Positions 27,640 to 36,969 of a stretch of 64,000 nucleotides of DNA are shown here, in pieces. Position 1 is the first letter of the stretch. Each line of letters begins with the position of its first letter. Source of the DNA: Winogradskyella forsetii (GTDB taxonomy: Bacteria > Bacteroidota > Bacteroidia > Flavobacteriales > Flavobacteriaceae). Location: the NCBI RefSeq assembly GCF_013394595.1, contig NZ_CP053348.1, positions 3,816,501 to 3,880,500 of the forward strand, written 5' to 3'. A program made the translations under genes and the position numbers. The notes beneath the pieces were generated by a model that saw only the letters and a program-made list of their open reading frames with translations, ran no database searches and was not told where the DNA came from.

Positions 27640-28602
27640 ATGAGATTTGTTAAGTTAGACAAGTTTGTTCTTGCCATTATAGTAACCGTTCTAATGGCGT
27701 ATCTGTATCCTGACTTAGGCAAAGGTCAAAGTGCAAAGGTATTGAGTACTATAAGCAGTATTGGTGTTGCTTTGATTTTCTTTTTCTATGGACTTAAATT
27801 AAGCCCTAAACAAATCGGATTAGGCTTAAAAAATTGGAAACTCCATTTATTGATTCAGTTGAGTACCTTTATCATATTTCCCTTAATAGTATTAAGCGTT
27901 TATCCATTTATAGCTCAAGCATCGAAAACCCTTTGGTTGTCATTTTTGTTTTTAGCAGCATTACCCTCTACGGTATCCTCTTCTGTCGTTATGGTTTCTA
28001 TTGCTAAAGGGAATGTTCCTTCTGCAATTTTTAATGCAAGTATTTCAGGTTTGATTGGTATTATAGTAACACCTTTATGGGTAGGATTATTTTTAACGCA
28101 ATCTGCATCAGATTTTAGTCTAGCTGAAGTATACCAAAAGTTACTTTTAGAAATATTGGCGCCTGTCGTTTTAGGATTATTGCTCCATCGTTTTTTAGGG
28201 GCATTTGCTCAAAAACACAAAAAACAACTGACCTTATTTGATAAAAGCATAATACTTTTAATCATTTACAAAAGCTTTTCAAAATCATTTTTAGATGGAA
28301 TATTTGACTCTCTAAGTATTCTAGAATTGATTCTCATCATGTGTGTGGTAATAATTCTATTCTTTGTCATTTATTTTTCAATTGGTTTTATTGCCCAAAA
28401 ACTCAATTTTAGTTTAGAAGATAGGATTACTGCACAATTTTGTGGTACTAAAAAATCATTGGTGCATGGAACCGTTTTTTCTAAAATACTATTTCAGAAT
28501 GCAGCAATTTTAGGCGTTATTTTACTTCCTATTATGATGTTTCATGCGTTTCAGATTTTGGTAACCAGTGTCATTGCGGCTAAACATTCTAGAAGACCTT
28601 GA
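27640..28602 (+). CDS. Bile acid:sodium symporter family transporter (YfeH-like)
   Basis: The 320-residue inner-membrane protein has about ten predicted helices. Landmarks of the SBF-like group are ISSIGVALIFFFYGLKLSP (about 38-56), FLAALPSTVSSSVVMVSIAKGN (about 105-126) and AQFCGTKKSLVHGT near 266-279. Members take up organic anions with sodium; YfeH-type proteins have unknown substrates. The gene is flanked by polA remnants A (27495-27618) and B (28671-28690) and is the only gene in that block. The start follows remnant A closely. Confidence 0.88.
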   Translation: MRFVKLDKFVLAIIVTVLMAYLYPDLGKGQSAKVLSTISSIGVALIFFFYGLKLSPKQIGLGLKNWKLHLLIQLSTFIIFPLIVLSVYPFIAQASKTLWLSFLFLAALPSTVSSSVVMVSIAKGNVPSAIFNASISGLIGIIVTPLWVGLFLTQSASDFSLAEVYQKLLLEILAPVVLGLLLHRFLGAFAQKHKKQLTLFDKSIILLIIYKSFSKSFLDGIFDSLSILELILIMCVVIILFFVIYFSIGFIAQKLNFSLEDRITAQFCGTKKSLVHGTVFSKILFQNAAILGVILLPIMMFHAFQILVTSVIAAKHSRRP

Positions 28603-28670
28603 CATCATAAATCGATTGATAAAAAAGTAATCCACGTAAAGTTTTAGTTACATGCGGTAGTTTCTGGGCG

Positions 28671-28690
28671 GAATTGGTTGGAGGCGCATT
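28671..28690 (+). repeat. Remnant B: 20-bp exact copy of the polA terminal sequence
   Basis: GAATTGGTTGGAGGCGCATT is identical to the last coding bases of polA (18490-18509). Remnants A and C carry the same segment with two mismatches each. The preceding bases (TTTCTGGGCG) resemble polA only weakly. It separates the symporter from the transglycosylase gene. Confidence 0.85.
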
Positions 28691-28748
28691 AAGCTATAAA
28701 CAACAAAGTCCTAGGTTTTTAGTATTTTATGGGAAAATCAACCTAACT

Positions 28749-30200
28749 ATGCCAGCTAATAAAAAATCTTTTAACTTTTTTCAATTTATAGCTATTTTAT
28801 TTTTAACCCTATGTCTCACTTGCGTTGAAAAACCTACCAACAGTAATATAACTGTAGAAGAACCGACACTAGAAAGAGATCTCGCAGCGATTAAAAAAGA
28901 CGGTAAGCTAAAAGCTTTAACCGTCTATAGTGGCACAAGCTACTTTCTTTACAGAGGTAAACCCATGGGCTACGAATATGAGCTTTTAAAGCGACTTGCT
29001 AAACATCTTGATTTAGAACTAGAAATCATAGTGGCAGATGATATTGACGACCTCATCAACATGCTGAATCGTGGTGAAGGTGATATTTTAGCGCATGGCT
29101 TAACGATAACTGCAAGCCGGAAAGCTTCGGTTTCATTTTCAAATTACTTGTATTTAACCAAACAAGTTCTTGTACAGAAAAAACCAGATGATTGGCGAAC
29201 GATGCATTGGCATAAGTTAGAAAACGCCTTAGTTAATGATGCCATAGAACTGTTGCAAGACACGGTCTCCGTTCGTAATGAATCTGCTTACAAAGAGCGA
29301 ATAACCAATCTATCCGAAGAACTTGGCGGCAAAATTTATATTGAAAACCTGCCTGGTGAAATGGCAACGGATAAAATCATTAAAAAAGTTGCTGAAGGTG
29401 AAATTAAATATACGATTGCAGATAACAACATTGCTAAAATCATGGCCTCTTACCACCCTATATTAGATGTTGATGTGCCTGTAAGCTTCTCTCAACGTAT
29501 TGGCTGGGCTACCCGAAAAAACTCACCGGAACTTTTAAAAGCCACCAACTTATGGCTCGAAGAGCTTAAAAAAGAGGTGGATTACAATGTGATTTATAAT
29601 AAGTATTTCAAAAACAAAAAAGACTTTAGGAGGCGTGTAAAAAGTGATTTTTACAGTTTGAATAAGGAAGAAATCAGTCCCTACGACAGTTTAATTAAAA
29701 TTCATTCCGAAAAAATAGGTTGGGATTGGCGTTTGGTTGCTTCGCTTATTTATCAAGAATCGCGCTTCGATCCCAACAACAGCTCTTGGGCCAATGCCAA
29801 AGGCTTGATGCAAATTATGCCAAAAACCGCTAAAGAACTAGGTGTTACCGACCCAACTGATCCTAAACAAAGCATTAGAGGTGGTACATCTTACCTAGGG
29901 CAACTATGGGAAAAATTTGAAGCTGTAAAGGATTCCATAGAGCGTGGAAAATTTACAATGGCTTCCTACAACTGTGGACTATACCATGTGAAAGATGCCC
30001 AAAAGCTAGCTAAAAAACGTGGGCTAAATCCAAAACTATGGGATGACAATGTAGAGGATATGATTCTAGAATTAAGCTCTCCAAAAAATTATAATGACCC
30101 AGTGGTAAAATATGGTTATGTAAGAGGTATCGAACCCTATAACTATGTGAATCAAATTTTTGAACGTTATGCACATTATAAGCAGTTTATTTCGGAATGA
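28749..30200 (+). CDS. mltF: Membrane-bound lytic murein transglycosylase F-like
   Basis: The 483-residue lipoprotein-like protein (hydrophobic start, LFLTLCLTC with a possible lipidated Cys) has an N-terminal periplasmic binding-protein domain (SBP_bac_3, about 50-300; GYEYELLKRLAKHL, GEGDILAHGLTIT) and a C-terminal SLT goose-lysozyme domain with the catalytic Glu337 in SLIYQESRFDP followed by AKGLMQIMPKTAKELG and MASYNCGLYHV. It cleaves peptidoglycan to anhydromuropeptides. The frame is open back to a TTG at 28674, but that start lies within polA remnant B, so ATG 28749 is chosen. It is the only gene of the third polA-flanked block. Confidence 0.92.
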   Translation: MPANKKSFNFFQFIAILFLTLCLTCVEKPTNSNITVEEPTLERDLAAIKKDGKLKALTVYSGTSYFLYRGKPMGYEYELLKRLAKHLDLELEIIVADDIDDLINMLNRGEGDILAHGLTITASRKASVSFSNYLYLTKQVLVQKKPDDWRTMHWHKLENALVNDAIELLQDTVSVRNESAYKERITNLSEELGGKIYIENLPGEMATDKIIKKVAEGEIKYTIADNNIAKIMASYHPILDVDVPVSFSQRIGWATRKNSPELLKATNLWLEELKKEVDYNVIYNKYFKNKKDFRRRVKSDFYSLNKEEISPYDSLIKIHSEKIGWDWRLVASLIYQESRFDPNNSSWANAKGLMQIMPKTAKELGVTDPTDPKQSIRGGTSYLGQLWEKFEAVKDSIERGKFTMASYNCGLYHVKDAQKLAKKRGLNPKLWDDNVEDMILELSSPKNYNDPVVKYGYVRGIEPYNYVNQIFERYAHYKQFISE

Positions 30201-30250
30201 TTAAAATAACATTAATCAAATCCTATTGAACGTTAGTAAAAATTTATGTT

Positions 30251-30441
30251 CAAATTCGAAGCTAGCAATTATAAATCCGAAATATTCTTATAACTGCATG
30301 ATCAAATGGTGTTGGCGGTTACAAACTAGAATTTAAAAAGTTTAAGACCTTGATCAAAACGGAGAAGTAAAATACTAATAAAATGGACGTTCCTTTGGAT
30401 GTTGAAATTGATAAAGGTTTGAATTGGTTGGAAACGCATTA
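30251..30441 (+). pseudogene. Remnant C of the polA 3' end, strongly decayed
   Basis: About 190 bp align with polA 18320-18510: GCAATTATAAATC, then TTACAAACTAGAA, GACCTTGATCAAAAC, AAAATGGACGTTCCTTTGG and GAATTGGTTGGAAACGCATT. It contains small deletions and in-frame stops (for example GAGAAGTAA). It is the longest and most diverged copy and closes the third block; the sequence to its right (30442 on) carries no further polA similarity. Confidence 0.9.
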
Positions 30442-30490
30442 CAAATTATTAGTAAATTGTAAAACACAAATTTCAACCTAAATTTATAAT

Positions 30491-31249
30491 ATGAAAAAAT
30501 ATTTACTAATTGCTATTTCTTTTTTATTAGCAGCTTGTAGTAACGACGGTTCAGATAATACATCACAGAACAATCCTCCAAGTGGAGCTTTAATAAAAGT
30601 AGAGGTTTATTTTCCTACTACAAATACACATTATATTGTTATAAACTCATTTGATTCAAATGGTCGAATAAAAGGAATGAGTTCTGAAACAATTTCATCT
30701 GATGGCACTACAAACCAATATTCCACAACTTTCTTTTATAATGATTCAGGTCAAATATGGAAGACTAGTTATATCGATGATAGGGCAGAAGAATACTATT
30801 TTACAGATGATTTAATTTCTTCATCTACCTTCTATAATGAAAATAATGGAGAACGACGTTATTTATATAACACTTTGAACCAATTAAATCATATACAATA
30901 TCTCAATGAAGATAATGTAGAAGTTGCAACGAAGGATATAACTTTTGATAGTAATGGAAATATTAACAATACATATTTATTAAATCTTAATAATGATTCG
31001 TTTACAGAATACACTTTCGAATATGATAATAAAAATAATCCTTATTTAACGCTTTTCAATGATCAAGAAATAAAAAAAATAATAGAGTATAATTTCAACA
31101 ATAAAACTGAAAGAATTTATTCAACGAACAATGGAATTAATGTTTTTACTTTAGAGTATACTTATAATGAATCTGATTACCCTATAACATCAATTGAATA
31201 CATGGATGGAGAATTAATTACACAATCAACTTTTACTTACCAAGAATAG
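30491..31249 (+). CDS. Lipoprotein with YD-like repeats, unknown function
   Basis: The 252-residue protein has a lipoprotein signal (LLIAISFLLAAC, Cys16, then SNDGSDN, an acidic +2 region typical of surface-exposed Bacteroidota lipoproteins). The mature part is a run of about eight beta-hairpin units with aromatic/Asp patterns (NSFDSNGRIKGM, FFYNDSGQIWKT, FTYNESDYPIT), like RHS/YD repeats. It has no toxin tip. It begins 50 bases after remnant C and stands alone, convergent with the lipase gene. Confidence 0.75.
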   Translation: MKKYLLIAISFLLAACSNDGSDNTSQNNPPSGALIKVEVYFPTTNTHYIVINSFDSNGRIKGMSSETISSDGTTNQYSTTFFYNDSGQIWKTSYIDDRAEEYYFTDDLISSSTFYNENNGERRYLYNTLNQLNHIQYLNEDNVEVATKDITFDSNGNINNTYLLNLNNDSFTEYTFEYDNKNNPYLTLFNDQEIKKIIEYNFNNKTERIYSTNNGINVFTLEYTYNESDYPITSIEYMDGELITQSTFTYQE

Positions 31250-31286
31250 TAGTTGTCATTGCGGATTATAACGAAAGATTTATTAC

Positions 31287-32456
31287 TCATAAATCCGAAT
31301 CCAAATAAAACAGCTCTAAATTTTCAAAAGAAGTTCTGTCCCATTTCTTAAGTATCGCCACATAATAATTATAAGGACTATGCTGAAAAAACTTAGGCGC
31401 TTGTTTATACCATTTTCCGTCTTCATCTTGCGGAAGATCTTTGAGCTCTTCTTCGGTTAGGTCGCTAACATCCAATTCAATTTTTGGATATTCGAAGGGC
31501 TCTATTTCCTTAAGATGCCCTGTTGGGAAGTAATTTATATCACTAACAAATTCTGGCATTTCTATTTTCCCGAATTTCAACCCAAGAATTTTATTTACCA
31601 AAGTGTTGCTATTTTTTACGTAGCTCTTAATTCCTCTTTCAAACAATCTAATAAAGGCATCTTTTCCGAAGTCCTTGGGTTTAAATTCATCCTCTCCAAA
31701 CAACCAGCCTTTGATTTTATCTTTTGTAATGAGTGTCTCTTCTTCATAATTAAATGGCAAATTCGGTATAGGATCTTGAGGGTTAATTATGGAGTAACTC
31801 GTTCCTTCATCGCTAAATCGTTCGTCATATTCAATAGCGAATTCTTTATTCCCAGACATAGGTTGCGCATAAGCATATGTTTTATACACATTCTTTGAAG
31901 ATAATTCCCCTTCTGGCAGATTCTCTAAATAAGCACGTGTCATCGTCGCCAATGCACCACCTTGACTATGGCCTGTGATAATAATATGATAAATGCCCTT
32001 TGAATTTAACGCTTTTATTTGCGCCTTTAAAACATCAGAAAGTACAACTATGGTTAAGCCATAACCAGCGTGAACTGCTGCAGCTTCTTCCTTAGCAAAT
32101 GCATACTCGGAAGCTTCACCATCTATCGTAATTGTGCCACTTGCAGGAATCATGGCCGAATAGCAATTCTCAACCCAACTAATCACACTATCCGTAGAAC
32201 CTCTATAATTGATGACACCAATCTTGCCATCTTCATAAACCTGAAATTTATTGTCCATGCTCAAAACATCTGAGGTATAGCTCAAATTATAGCCTTTTGG
32301 AATAATGGTTTGATCGGAATTGAATTGTTTGATGAAATTGTAACTATTGCACATCGCAATAGTATGTTGAGCTTCATTAGTATTAAAGCCTGGTTTTAAC
32401 TGCCCGAATGATAGTATTGAAAAAAGTAAAAATATAAAGGTTACCAATCTTCTCAT
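31287..32456 (-). CDS. Secreted class 3 lipase-like hydrolase
   Basis: The 389-residue protein has a signal peptide (MRRLVTFIFLLFSILSFGQ). The alpha/beta hydrolase core contains GHSQGG with the nucleophile Ser164 and, before it, VINYRGS at 81-87, the oxyanion-side motif of lipase_3 enzymes; the acid and His lie in the region DPIPNLPF (about 226-233) and further on. Such enzymes cleave glycerolipids. No T9SS tail is visible, so it is periplasmic or released by another route. The single neighbour on this strand is ygiQ, 99 bases upstream. Confidence 0.82.
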   Translation of the reverse strand: MRRLVTFIFLLFSILSFGQLKPGFNTNEAQHTIAMCNSYNFIKQFNSDQTIIPKGYNLSYTSDVLSMDNKFQVYEDGKIGVINYRGSTDSVISWVENCYSAMIPASGTITIDGEASEYAFAKEEAAAVHAGYGLTIVVLSDVLKAQIKALNSKGIYHIIITGHSQGGALATMTRAYLENLPEGELSSKNVYKTYAYAQPMSGNKEFAIEYDERFSDEGTSYSIINPQDPIPNLPFNYEEETLITKDKIKGWLFGEDEFKPKDFGKDAFIRLFERGIKSYVKNSNTLVNKILGLKFGKIEMPEFVSDINYFPTGHLKEIEPFEYPKIELDVSDLTEEELKDLPQDEDGKWYKQAPKFFQHSPYNYYVAILKKWDRTSFENLELFYLDSDL

Positions 32457-32555
32457 ATTGAAATAACTTAATAGCCAATTAATTATTGTCTCTAAACAAT
32501 TTACAAAACGATTCCAAAAATAAATTTTAGGTCAAATTACAAGATCAAAAATACG

Positions 32556-34529
32556 TTAACGACGACTCTTCTTCTTCCGCTTCTTAGATTTAAAACGAAC
32601 CTTATCCTCAGTTTTACGCTGATTAAAAGGTACTGCATCATTGTAGGTGTTCTTAGCCTCTCCTTTTGGTTTGTTTTTACGCCACTTTTCGGTTTTTTCT
32701 GGCAGTAACACTTGAAGTAAATCTTGACGACCCAATTTATTCAAGGTTTTTTTAATCCATGCTTTGTTTTCATCCTTATACCAAAAGAAAAAACGGTGTT
32801 GCTCGTCTTTTTCTTTTTTAGAAATTGGTGTTTTTACTTTCTTAAGTGTGTATGGATGGTAACCACTGTAATAAATTACAGTAGCAACCGTCATTGGTGT
32901 TGGCGTAAATCCTTGAACTTGCTCTAACTGGAAACCCATATCTTTGGTTTCGGCAGCAAGGTTTGCCATATCCTCAACTTCACAAGCTGGATGATTAGAT
33001 ATAAAGTATGGTATCAACTGCAGCTTCAAGCCTTTCTTAATATTAATCTTATCGAAACGTTCTTTAAACTTATGGAAGTAACTAAAAGAAGGCTTACGCA
33101 TCAACTTCAATACAGGATCACTGGTATGTTCTGGTGCTACTTTTAGACGACCGGAAACATGTTTTGTCATCACTTCCTCGGTATAATCGTCTAACTCTTT
33201 TGGGTCTGCATTTTTATTGAATTCTGGCACCAACATATCATGTCGAATTCCGGAACCAATAAACGATTTTTTAACCTTTGGATGATTATCGACGGCTTGA
33301 TATAATTCCGTCAAGGGTTTATGGGACGTGTCTAAATTACTACAAATCACTGGCGAAATACAACTTGGCGCCACACATTTGTCGCAAATAGATTGCACTT
33401 TCCCTTTCATTTGGTACATATTGGCACTTGGCCCACCAATATCACTCAAATAACCTTTAAAATCTGGCATATTCGCAACAATATCGACTTCTTTCAAAAT
33501 CGATTCTTTACTACGTGAGGCAATAAATTTACCTTGATGCGCAGAAATGGTACAAAAACTACAACCACCAAAACAGCCTCTATGAATGTTTATAGAGGTT
33601 TTGATCATTTCATAAGCTGGAATAGGTCCTCGCTTATTATATTTCGGATGCGGTAATCGTGTGTAAGGCAGATCGAAAGACGCATCAATTTCAGCCTCAG
33701 TCATAGTTGGATAAGGTGGATTAATCATCAGCATCTTATCACCTACTTTCTGAAAAATTCGTCGCGCAGCCAATTTGTTGGATTCTTGCTCAATAACCTT
33801 AAAATTGGACGCATATTGTTTTTTGTCCTTTAAGCAAGTTTCATGAGAAGCAATTTCTACATCTTCCCAATTGCTGTTCTTCGGAATGCTCTCCTCTTTA
33901 TTTAAAAGTACTGCAGTTTGATTAATAGTATTCAAACTACGAAATGGAACGCCTTTTTCGAGCAAACGAATAATTTCACGCAACGGCTGTTCGCCCATCC
34001 CGTAAACCAACATATCAGCTTTAGACGTTTCTAAAATGGTTGGCATCAGTTGATCACTCCAATAATCATAATGCGTCACACGACGCAACGACCCTTCAAT
34101 ACCACCAATTAAAACTGGTGTATCTGGCCATTTTTCTTTCAAGATTTTAGAATAAACGGTTGAGGCATAATCTGGTCTAAAACCAATATCACCATTGGGT
34201 GTATAGGCATCCTTATCACGCTTCTTCTTGTTGGCATTATAATTACTTACCATAGGATCCATGCAACCACCAGTCACACCAAAAAACAATCTTGGCTTCC
34301 CTAATTTCTCAAAATCCTGAAGATTATCATTTACATTAGGTTGCGGTACGATGGCGACTCGCAAACCAAAACTCTCTAACATACGGCCAATAACCGCAGG
34401 TCCAAACGTTGGATGATCCACATAGGCATCGCCACTAAACAGGATCACATCGAGTGTTTCCCATCCGCGAATCTTCACCTCTTTGTTTGTGGTAGGTAAC
34501 CAATCCGAAAGTTGTAGTTTATTCTTCAC
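32556..34529 (-). CDS. YgiQ family radical SAM protein
   Basis: The 657-residue protein has an N-terminal cobalamin-binding-like half (about 25-190; FSGDAYVDHPTFG) and a radical SAM core with the iron-sulphur ligands Cys319, Cys323 and Cys326 in RGCFGGCSFC. A second cysteine group (CDKCVAPSCISPVIC) follows, as usual in YgiQ, and the tail is very basic (KSKKRKKKSRR). The reaction is not established for the family. The start codon is GTG, directly downstream of a -7 element. A decayed internal fragment of this gene lies at 37415-37592. Confidence 0.9.
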   Translation of the reverse strand: MKNKLQLSDWLPTTNKEVKIRGWETLDVILFSGDAYVDHPTFGPAVIGRMLESFGLRVAIVPQPNVNDNLQDFEKLGKPRLFFGVTGGCMDPMVSNYNANKKKRDKDAYTPNGDIGFRPDYASTVYSKILKEKWPDTPVLIGGIEGSLRRVTHYDYWSDQLMPTILETSKADMLVYGMGEQPLREIIRLLEKGVPFRSLNTINQTAVLLNKEESIPKNSNWEDVEIASHETCLKDKKQYASNFKVIEQESNKLAARRIFQKVGDKMLMINPPYPTMTEAEIDASFDLPYTRLPHPKYNKRGPIPAYEMIKTSINIHRGCFGGCSFCTISAHQGKFIASRSKESILKEVDIVANMPDFKGYLSDIGGPSANMYQMKGKVQSICDKCVAPSCISPVICSNLDTSHKPLTELYQAVDNHPKVKKSFIGSGIRHDMLVPEFNKNADPKELDDYTEEVMTKHVSGRLKVAPEHTSDPVLKLMRKPSFSYFHKFKERFDKINIKKGLKLQLIPYFISNHPACEVEDMANLAAETKDMGFQLEQVQGFTPTPMTVATVIYYSGYHPYTLKKVKTPISKKEKDEQHRFFFWYKDENKAWIKKTLNKLGRQDLLQVLLPEKTEKWRKNKPKGEAKNTYNDAVPFNQRKTEDKVRFKSKKRKKKSRR

Positions 34530-34533
34530 TTTG

Positions 34534-34541
34534 CAAAAGTA
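34534..34541 (-). promoter_or_regulatory. -7 element abutting the ygiQ start
   Basis: On the minus strand TACTTTTG (TAnnTTTG) ends 5 bases before the GTG start, within TACTTTTGCAAAGTG. This would put transcription start on or next to the start codon, so a leaderless or nearly leaderless message is possible. Confidence 0.5.
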
Positions 34542-34599
34542 GTTAAAATATTGTCGCTTAGGTATTATGAAATGTTAAGGTGTTTAATTTTGAGTATGT

Positions 34600-34735
34600 G
34601 CGACAGACGATTTGCGAAGTTGGGCGTTACCCAAGGGTCGTGTCTTCGGCAGTCGCTTTTTTGTGTTGCATAGGCGCAACAACACAAAAAGAGCTTCAAC
34701 AAGTGCCTCAACCACTAACGCAGGCTTAATTGTTA
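34600..34735. repeat. Structured, relatively GC-rich intergenic element
   Basis: This stretch stands out from its AT-rich surroundings and can fold into several hairpins: TTGGG-CGTTA-CCCAA (34620-34634), GTGTTGC...GCAAC-AAC-AC around 34663-34683 flanked by TTTTT/AAAAA, and GCGTTA (34624-34629) with TAACGC (34716-34721) closing the whole. No reading frame with a start is supported. It may be a dispersed repeat of the family or a non-coding RNA; the sequence alone does not decide. Confidence 0.5.
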
Positions 34736-34741
34736 GGGTTT

Positions 34742-35022
34742 AACCTTATTATATCGCTTCTTGTATATCTGTCTATAATTTTCTTGACATTCAAAAATGA
34801 AATTATTACAAAACCAATTTTAAAATAGTTCAATAATTGAATATTGATCACAAATGAATAACGCTCCTAAAACGCTCGCTATAAGGACAATTATTTTGAG
34901 ATTCCCGGAGCTTCGAGATCACAGATTTTGAGATTGTTTCTTTAAGCTTAAAGACATATAGAAGACAGAATAAATTACTCTTATATCTGTACAAATATCA
35001 CCAACGACAAAGAAAAATAATA
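34742..35022. other. AT-rich intergenic region without a recognisable gene
   Basis: Apart from the structured element to its left, nothing convincing is seen: no reading frame with a sensible start, no strong terminator and no repeat of a nearby gene. The phrase TTTTGAGATT occurs twice (about 34892 and 34927). It separates ygiQ from the ABC-F gene. Confidence 0.6.
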
Positions 35023-36654
35023 TTACAAATCCAAACTTTTAAGACTTTCCACTCGATTTCTGGCTAAGAAATCATCAATGGTTTCAAAATGTTCAATCAC
35101 CCGTTTTTCCTTAAACTCAAAGACCTTTTTAGCAAGCCCTTGAAGAAAATCACGATCGTGAGAGACTAATATTAATGTCCCATCAAAATTTTGAAGTGCT
35201 TCTTTCAAGACATCTTTCGACTTTAAATCCAAGTGATTGGTTGGCTCATCTAGAATTAATAAATTTACAGGTTCCAGCAATAGTTTTACCATTGCCAATC
35301 TGGTTTTTTCACCTCCAGACAACACACCTACTTTTTTATCGATATCGTCGCCTCGAAACATAAAGCCACCCAAAATGTTCTTTATTTGAGTTCTTACATC
35401 GCCTTTCGCAACCTCATCAACTGTTTGAAAAACCGTTAGATCCTCATCCAATAAGGCAGCTTGGTTTTGCGCAAAATAGCCAACCTTTACGTTATGTCCT
35501 AAAACACAAGTGCCTTGCACATCAATTTCGCCTAAAATGGCTTTTATCATTGTTGATTTCCCTTCACCATTCCGCCCAACAAAACACACTTTTTCACCAC
35601 GTGCTATTGACATATTAGCATCTTTAAACACCACATGCTCCCCATACGATTTGGAAACGTCCTTCACCGTTACAGGATAATCGCCAGAACGCTGTGTCGC
35701 TGGAAATCGCAATCGCAATGCAGAGGTATCCACTTCATCAATTTCAATAATCTCTAGTTTTTCGAGCATTCGCTCACGTGAGGATACTTGGTTGGTTTTA
35801 GAATACGTGCCTTTAAAACGTTCTATAAAAGCCCTATTATCGGCAATAAATTTCTGTTGCTCTTGGTAGGCTTTTATTTGATGCGTGCGTCGGTCTTCAC
35901 GCAATTGTAAATAATGCGAATAATTGGCTTTGTAATCATAAATACGACCCATGGTCACCTCAATGGTTCTATTGGTAATATTATCGATGAATGCCCTATC
36001 GTGCGAAATGACTAAAACAGCATTCGCTTTATTGACTAAAAAATCCTCTAACCAAATTACGGATTCAATATCTATATGGTTGGTAGGCTCATCCAATAAA
36101 ATTAAATCTGGCTTTTGAAGCAGAATTTTAGCCAATTCAATCCGCATGCGCCAACCACCCGAAAATTCATTGGTTTGCCTAGTAAAATCTTCTTGTTTAA
36201 AACCTAAACCTTTTAAGGCCTTTTCGACTTCAGCGTCATAGTTCACTTCTTCTAAGGCATAATACTTCTCACCTAAATCTGAAACGCGCTCTATGATTTT
36301 CATGTAAGCGTCAGACTCATAATCGGTTCTAGTTTCTAATTGCTTGTTGAGAGCATCCATTTCGTCTCGCATTTCATAAACATGGGCAAAGGCTTTAGAG
36401 GCTTCATCAAAAACCGTGGTATTATCTTCTGTCAATAAATGTTGCGGCAAATAAGCAATCACGGCATCTTTAGGAAAACGCACATGACCACGAGTCGCAT
36501 TTTGAACACCTGCAATAATTTTCATCATGGTAGATTTTCCTGCGCCATTTTTACCCATTAAGGCAATTTTGTCATTTTCATTTATCGTGAAAGAAACCTC
36601 ACTAAATAAGGTCTGTCCGCTAAATTCTACAGCTAAATTATCGACTGAAATCAT
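35023..36654 (-). CDS. ABC-F family ATP-binding protein (translation factor type)
   Basis: The 543-residue soluble protein has two nucleotide-binding domains and no membrane part. NBD1 has Walker A GKNGAGKST (34-42), signature FSGGWRMR and Walker B LILLDEPTNHID; NBD2 has GRNGEGKST, LSGGEKTR and LLILDEPTNHLD. Between them is the basic alpha-helical linker (about 240-310; QEQQKFIADNRAFIERFKG). ABC-F proteins such as EttA, Uup and YbiT/YkpA bind the ribosomal E site and influence translation; this one resembles the YbiT/YkpA group. A resistance role is not indicated. Confidence 0.93.
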   Translation of the reverse strand: MISVDNLAVEFSGQTLFSEVSFTINENDKIALMGKNGAGKSTMMKIIAGVQNATRGHVRFPKDAVIAYLPQHLLTEDNTTVFDEASKAFAHVYEMRDEMDALNKQLETRTDYESDAYMKIIERVSDLGEKYYALEEVNYDAEVEKALKGLGFKQEDFTRQTNEFSGGWRMRIELAKILLQKPDLILLDEPTNHIDIESVIWLEDFLVNKANAVLVISHDRAFIDNITNRTIEVTMGRIYDYKANYSHYLQLREDRRTHQIKAYQEQQKFIADNRAFIERFKGTYSKTNQVSSRERMLEKLEIIEIDEVDTSALRLRFPATQRSGDYPVTVKDVSKSYGEHVVFKDANMSIARGEKVCFVGRNGEGKSTMIKAILGEIDVQGTCVLGHNVKVGYFAQNQAALLDEDLTVFQTVDEVAKGDVRTQIKNILGGFMFRGDDIDKKVGVLSGGEKTRLAMVKLLLEPVNLLILDEPTNHLDLKSKDVLKEALQNFDGTLILVSHDRDFLQGLAKKVFEFKEKRVIEHFETIDDFLARNRVESLKSLDL

Positions 36655-36673
36655 ATTCTGAATTTTAAAGCTG

Positions 36674-36681
36674 CAAAACTA
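36674..36681 (-). promoter_or_regulatory. -7 promoter element of the ABC-F gene
   Basis: On the minus strand TAGTTTTG matches TAnnTTTG and lies 19 bases before the ATG, within TAGTTTTGCAGC. No clear -33 element. Confidence 0.5.
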
Positions 36682-36816
36682 CTAAATGGGAAGCCAATAT
36701 GTATTGAATGGGAATAAAATAATATAGCGTTTCATTTCGGTTAATTCTAATTTTAAATCAGTCAAGTTTGAAACATAGAATCCGTTAATTTTAACTTCAC
36801 ATTTAAAACAAATATT

Positions 36817-36969
36817 ATGACAACTAATAAAGACAAAAACGACAAACAAGAAAAAAATGAAACCAGCATTGCTGAAAGCGCCATAAACAAAAAAGAAGTG
36901 GATGGAAGGGATATTAACCACCAAGTTAAAGACCGAAGAGAAAAGCACCAACCTAGAGATAACGCCTAA
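36817..36969 (+). CDS. Small highly charged protein (50 aa)
   Basis: ATG 36817 opens a 50-codon frame: MTTNKDKNDKQEKNETSIAE, then SAINKKEVDGRDINHQV and KDRREKHQPRDNA. It is strongly hydrophilic and probably disordered, with no hydrophobic core. Codon use is normal for the window and it is followed after 27 bases by another small gene on the same strand, so the pair may be a small operon. No function can be proposed; it may be a stress-related hydrophilic peptide. Confidence 0.5.
   Translation: MTTNKDKNDKQEKNETSIAESAINKKEVDGRDINHQVKDRREKHQPRDNA

Noticed and set aside
28674-28748. Upstream TTG start for the MltF-like protein
   Set aside because: The added 25 codons include the 20-bp polA remnant and destroy the N-terminal lipoprotein signal.
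34600-34735. Integron attC-like site suggested by GTTGGGC and GCCCAAC-type motifs
   Set aside because: The order of the AAC and GTT consensus ends is wrong on both strands for an attC site, and no integron integrase is present.
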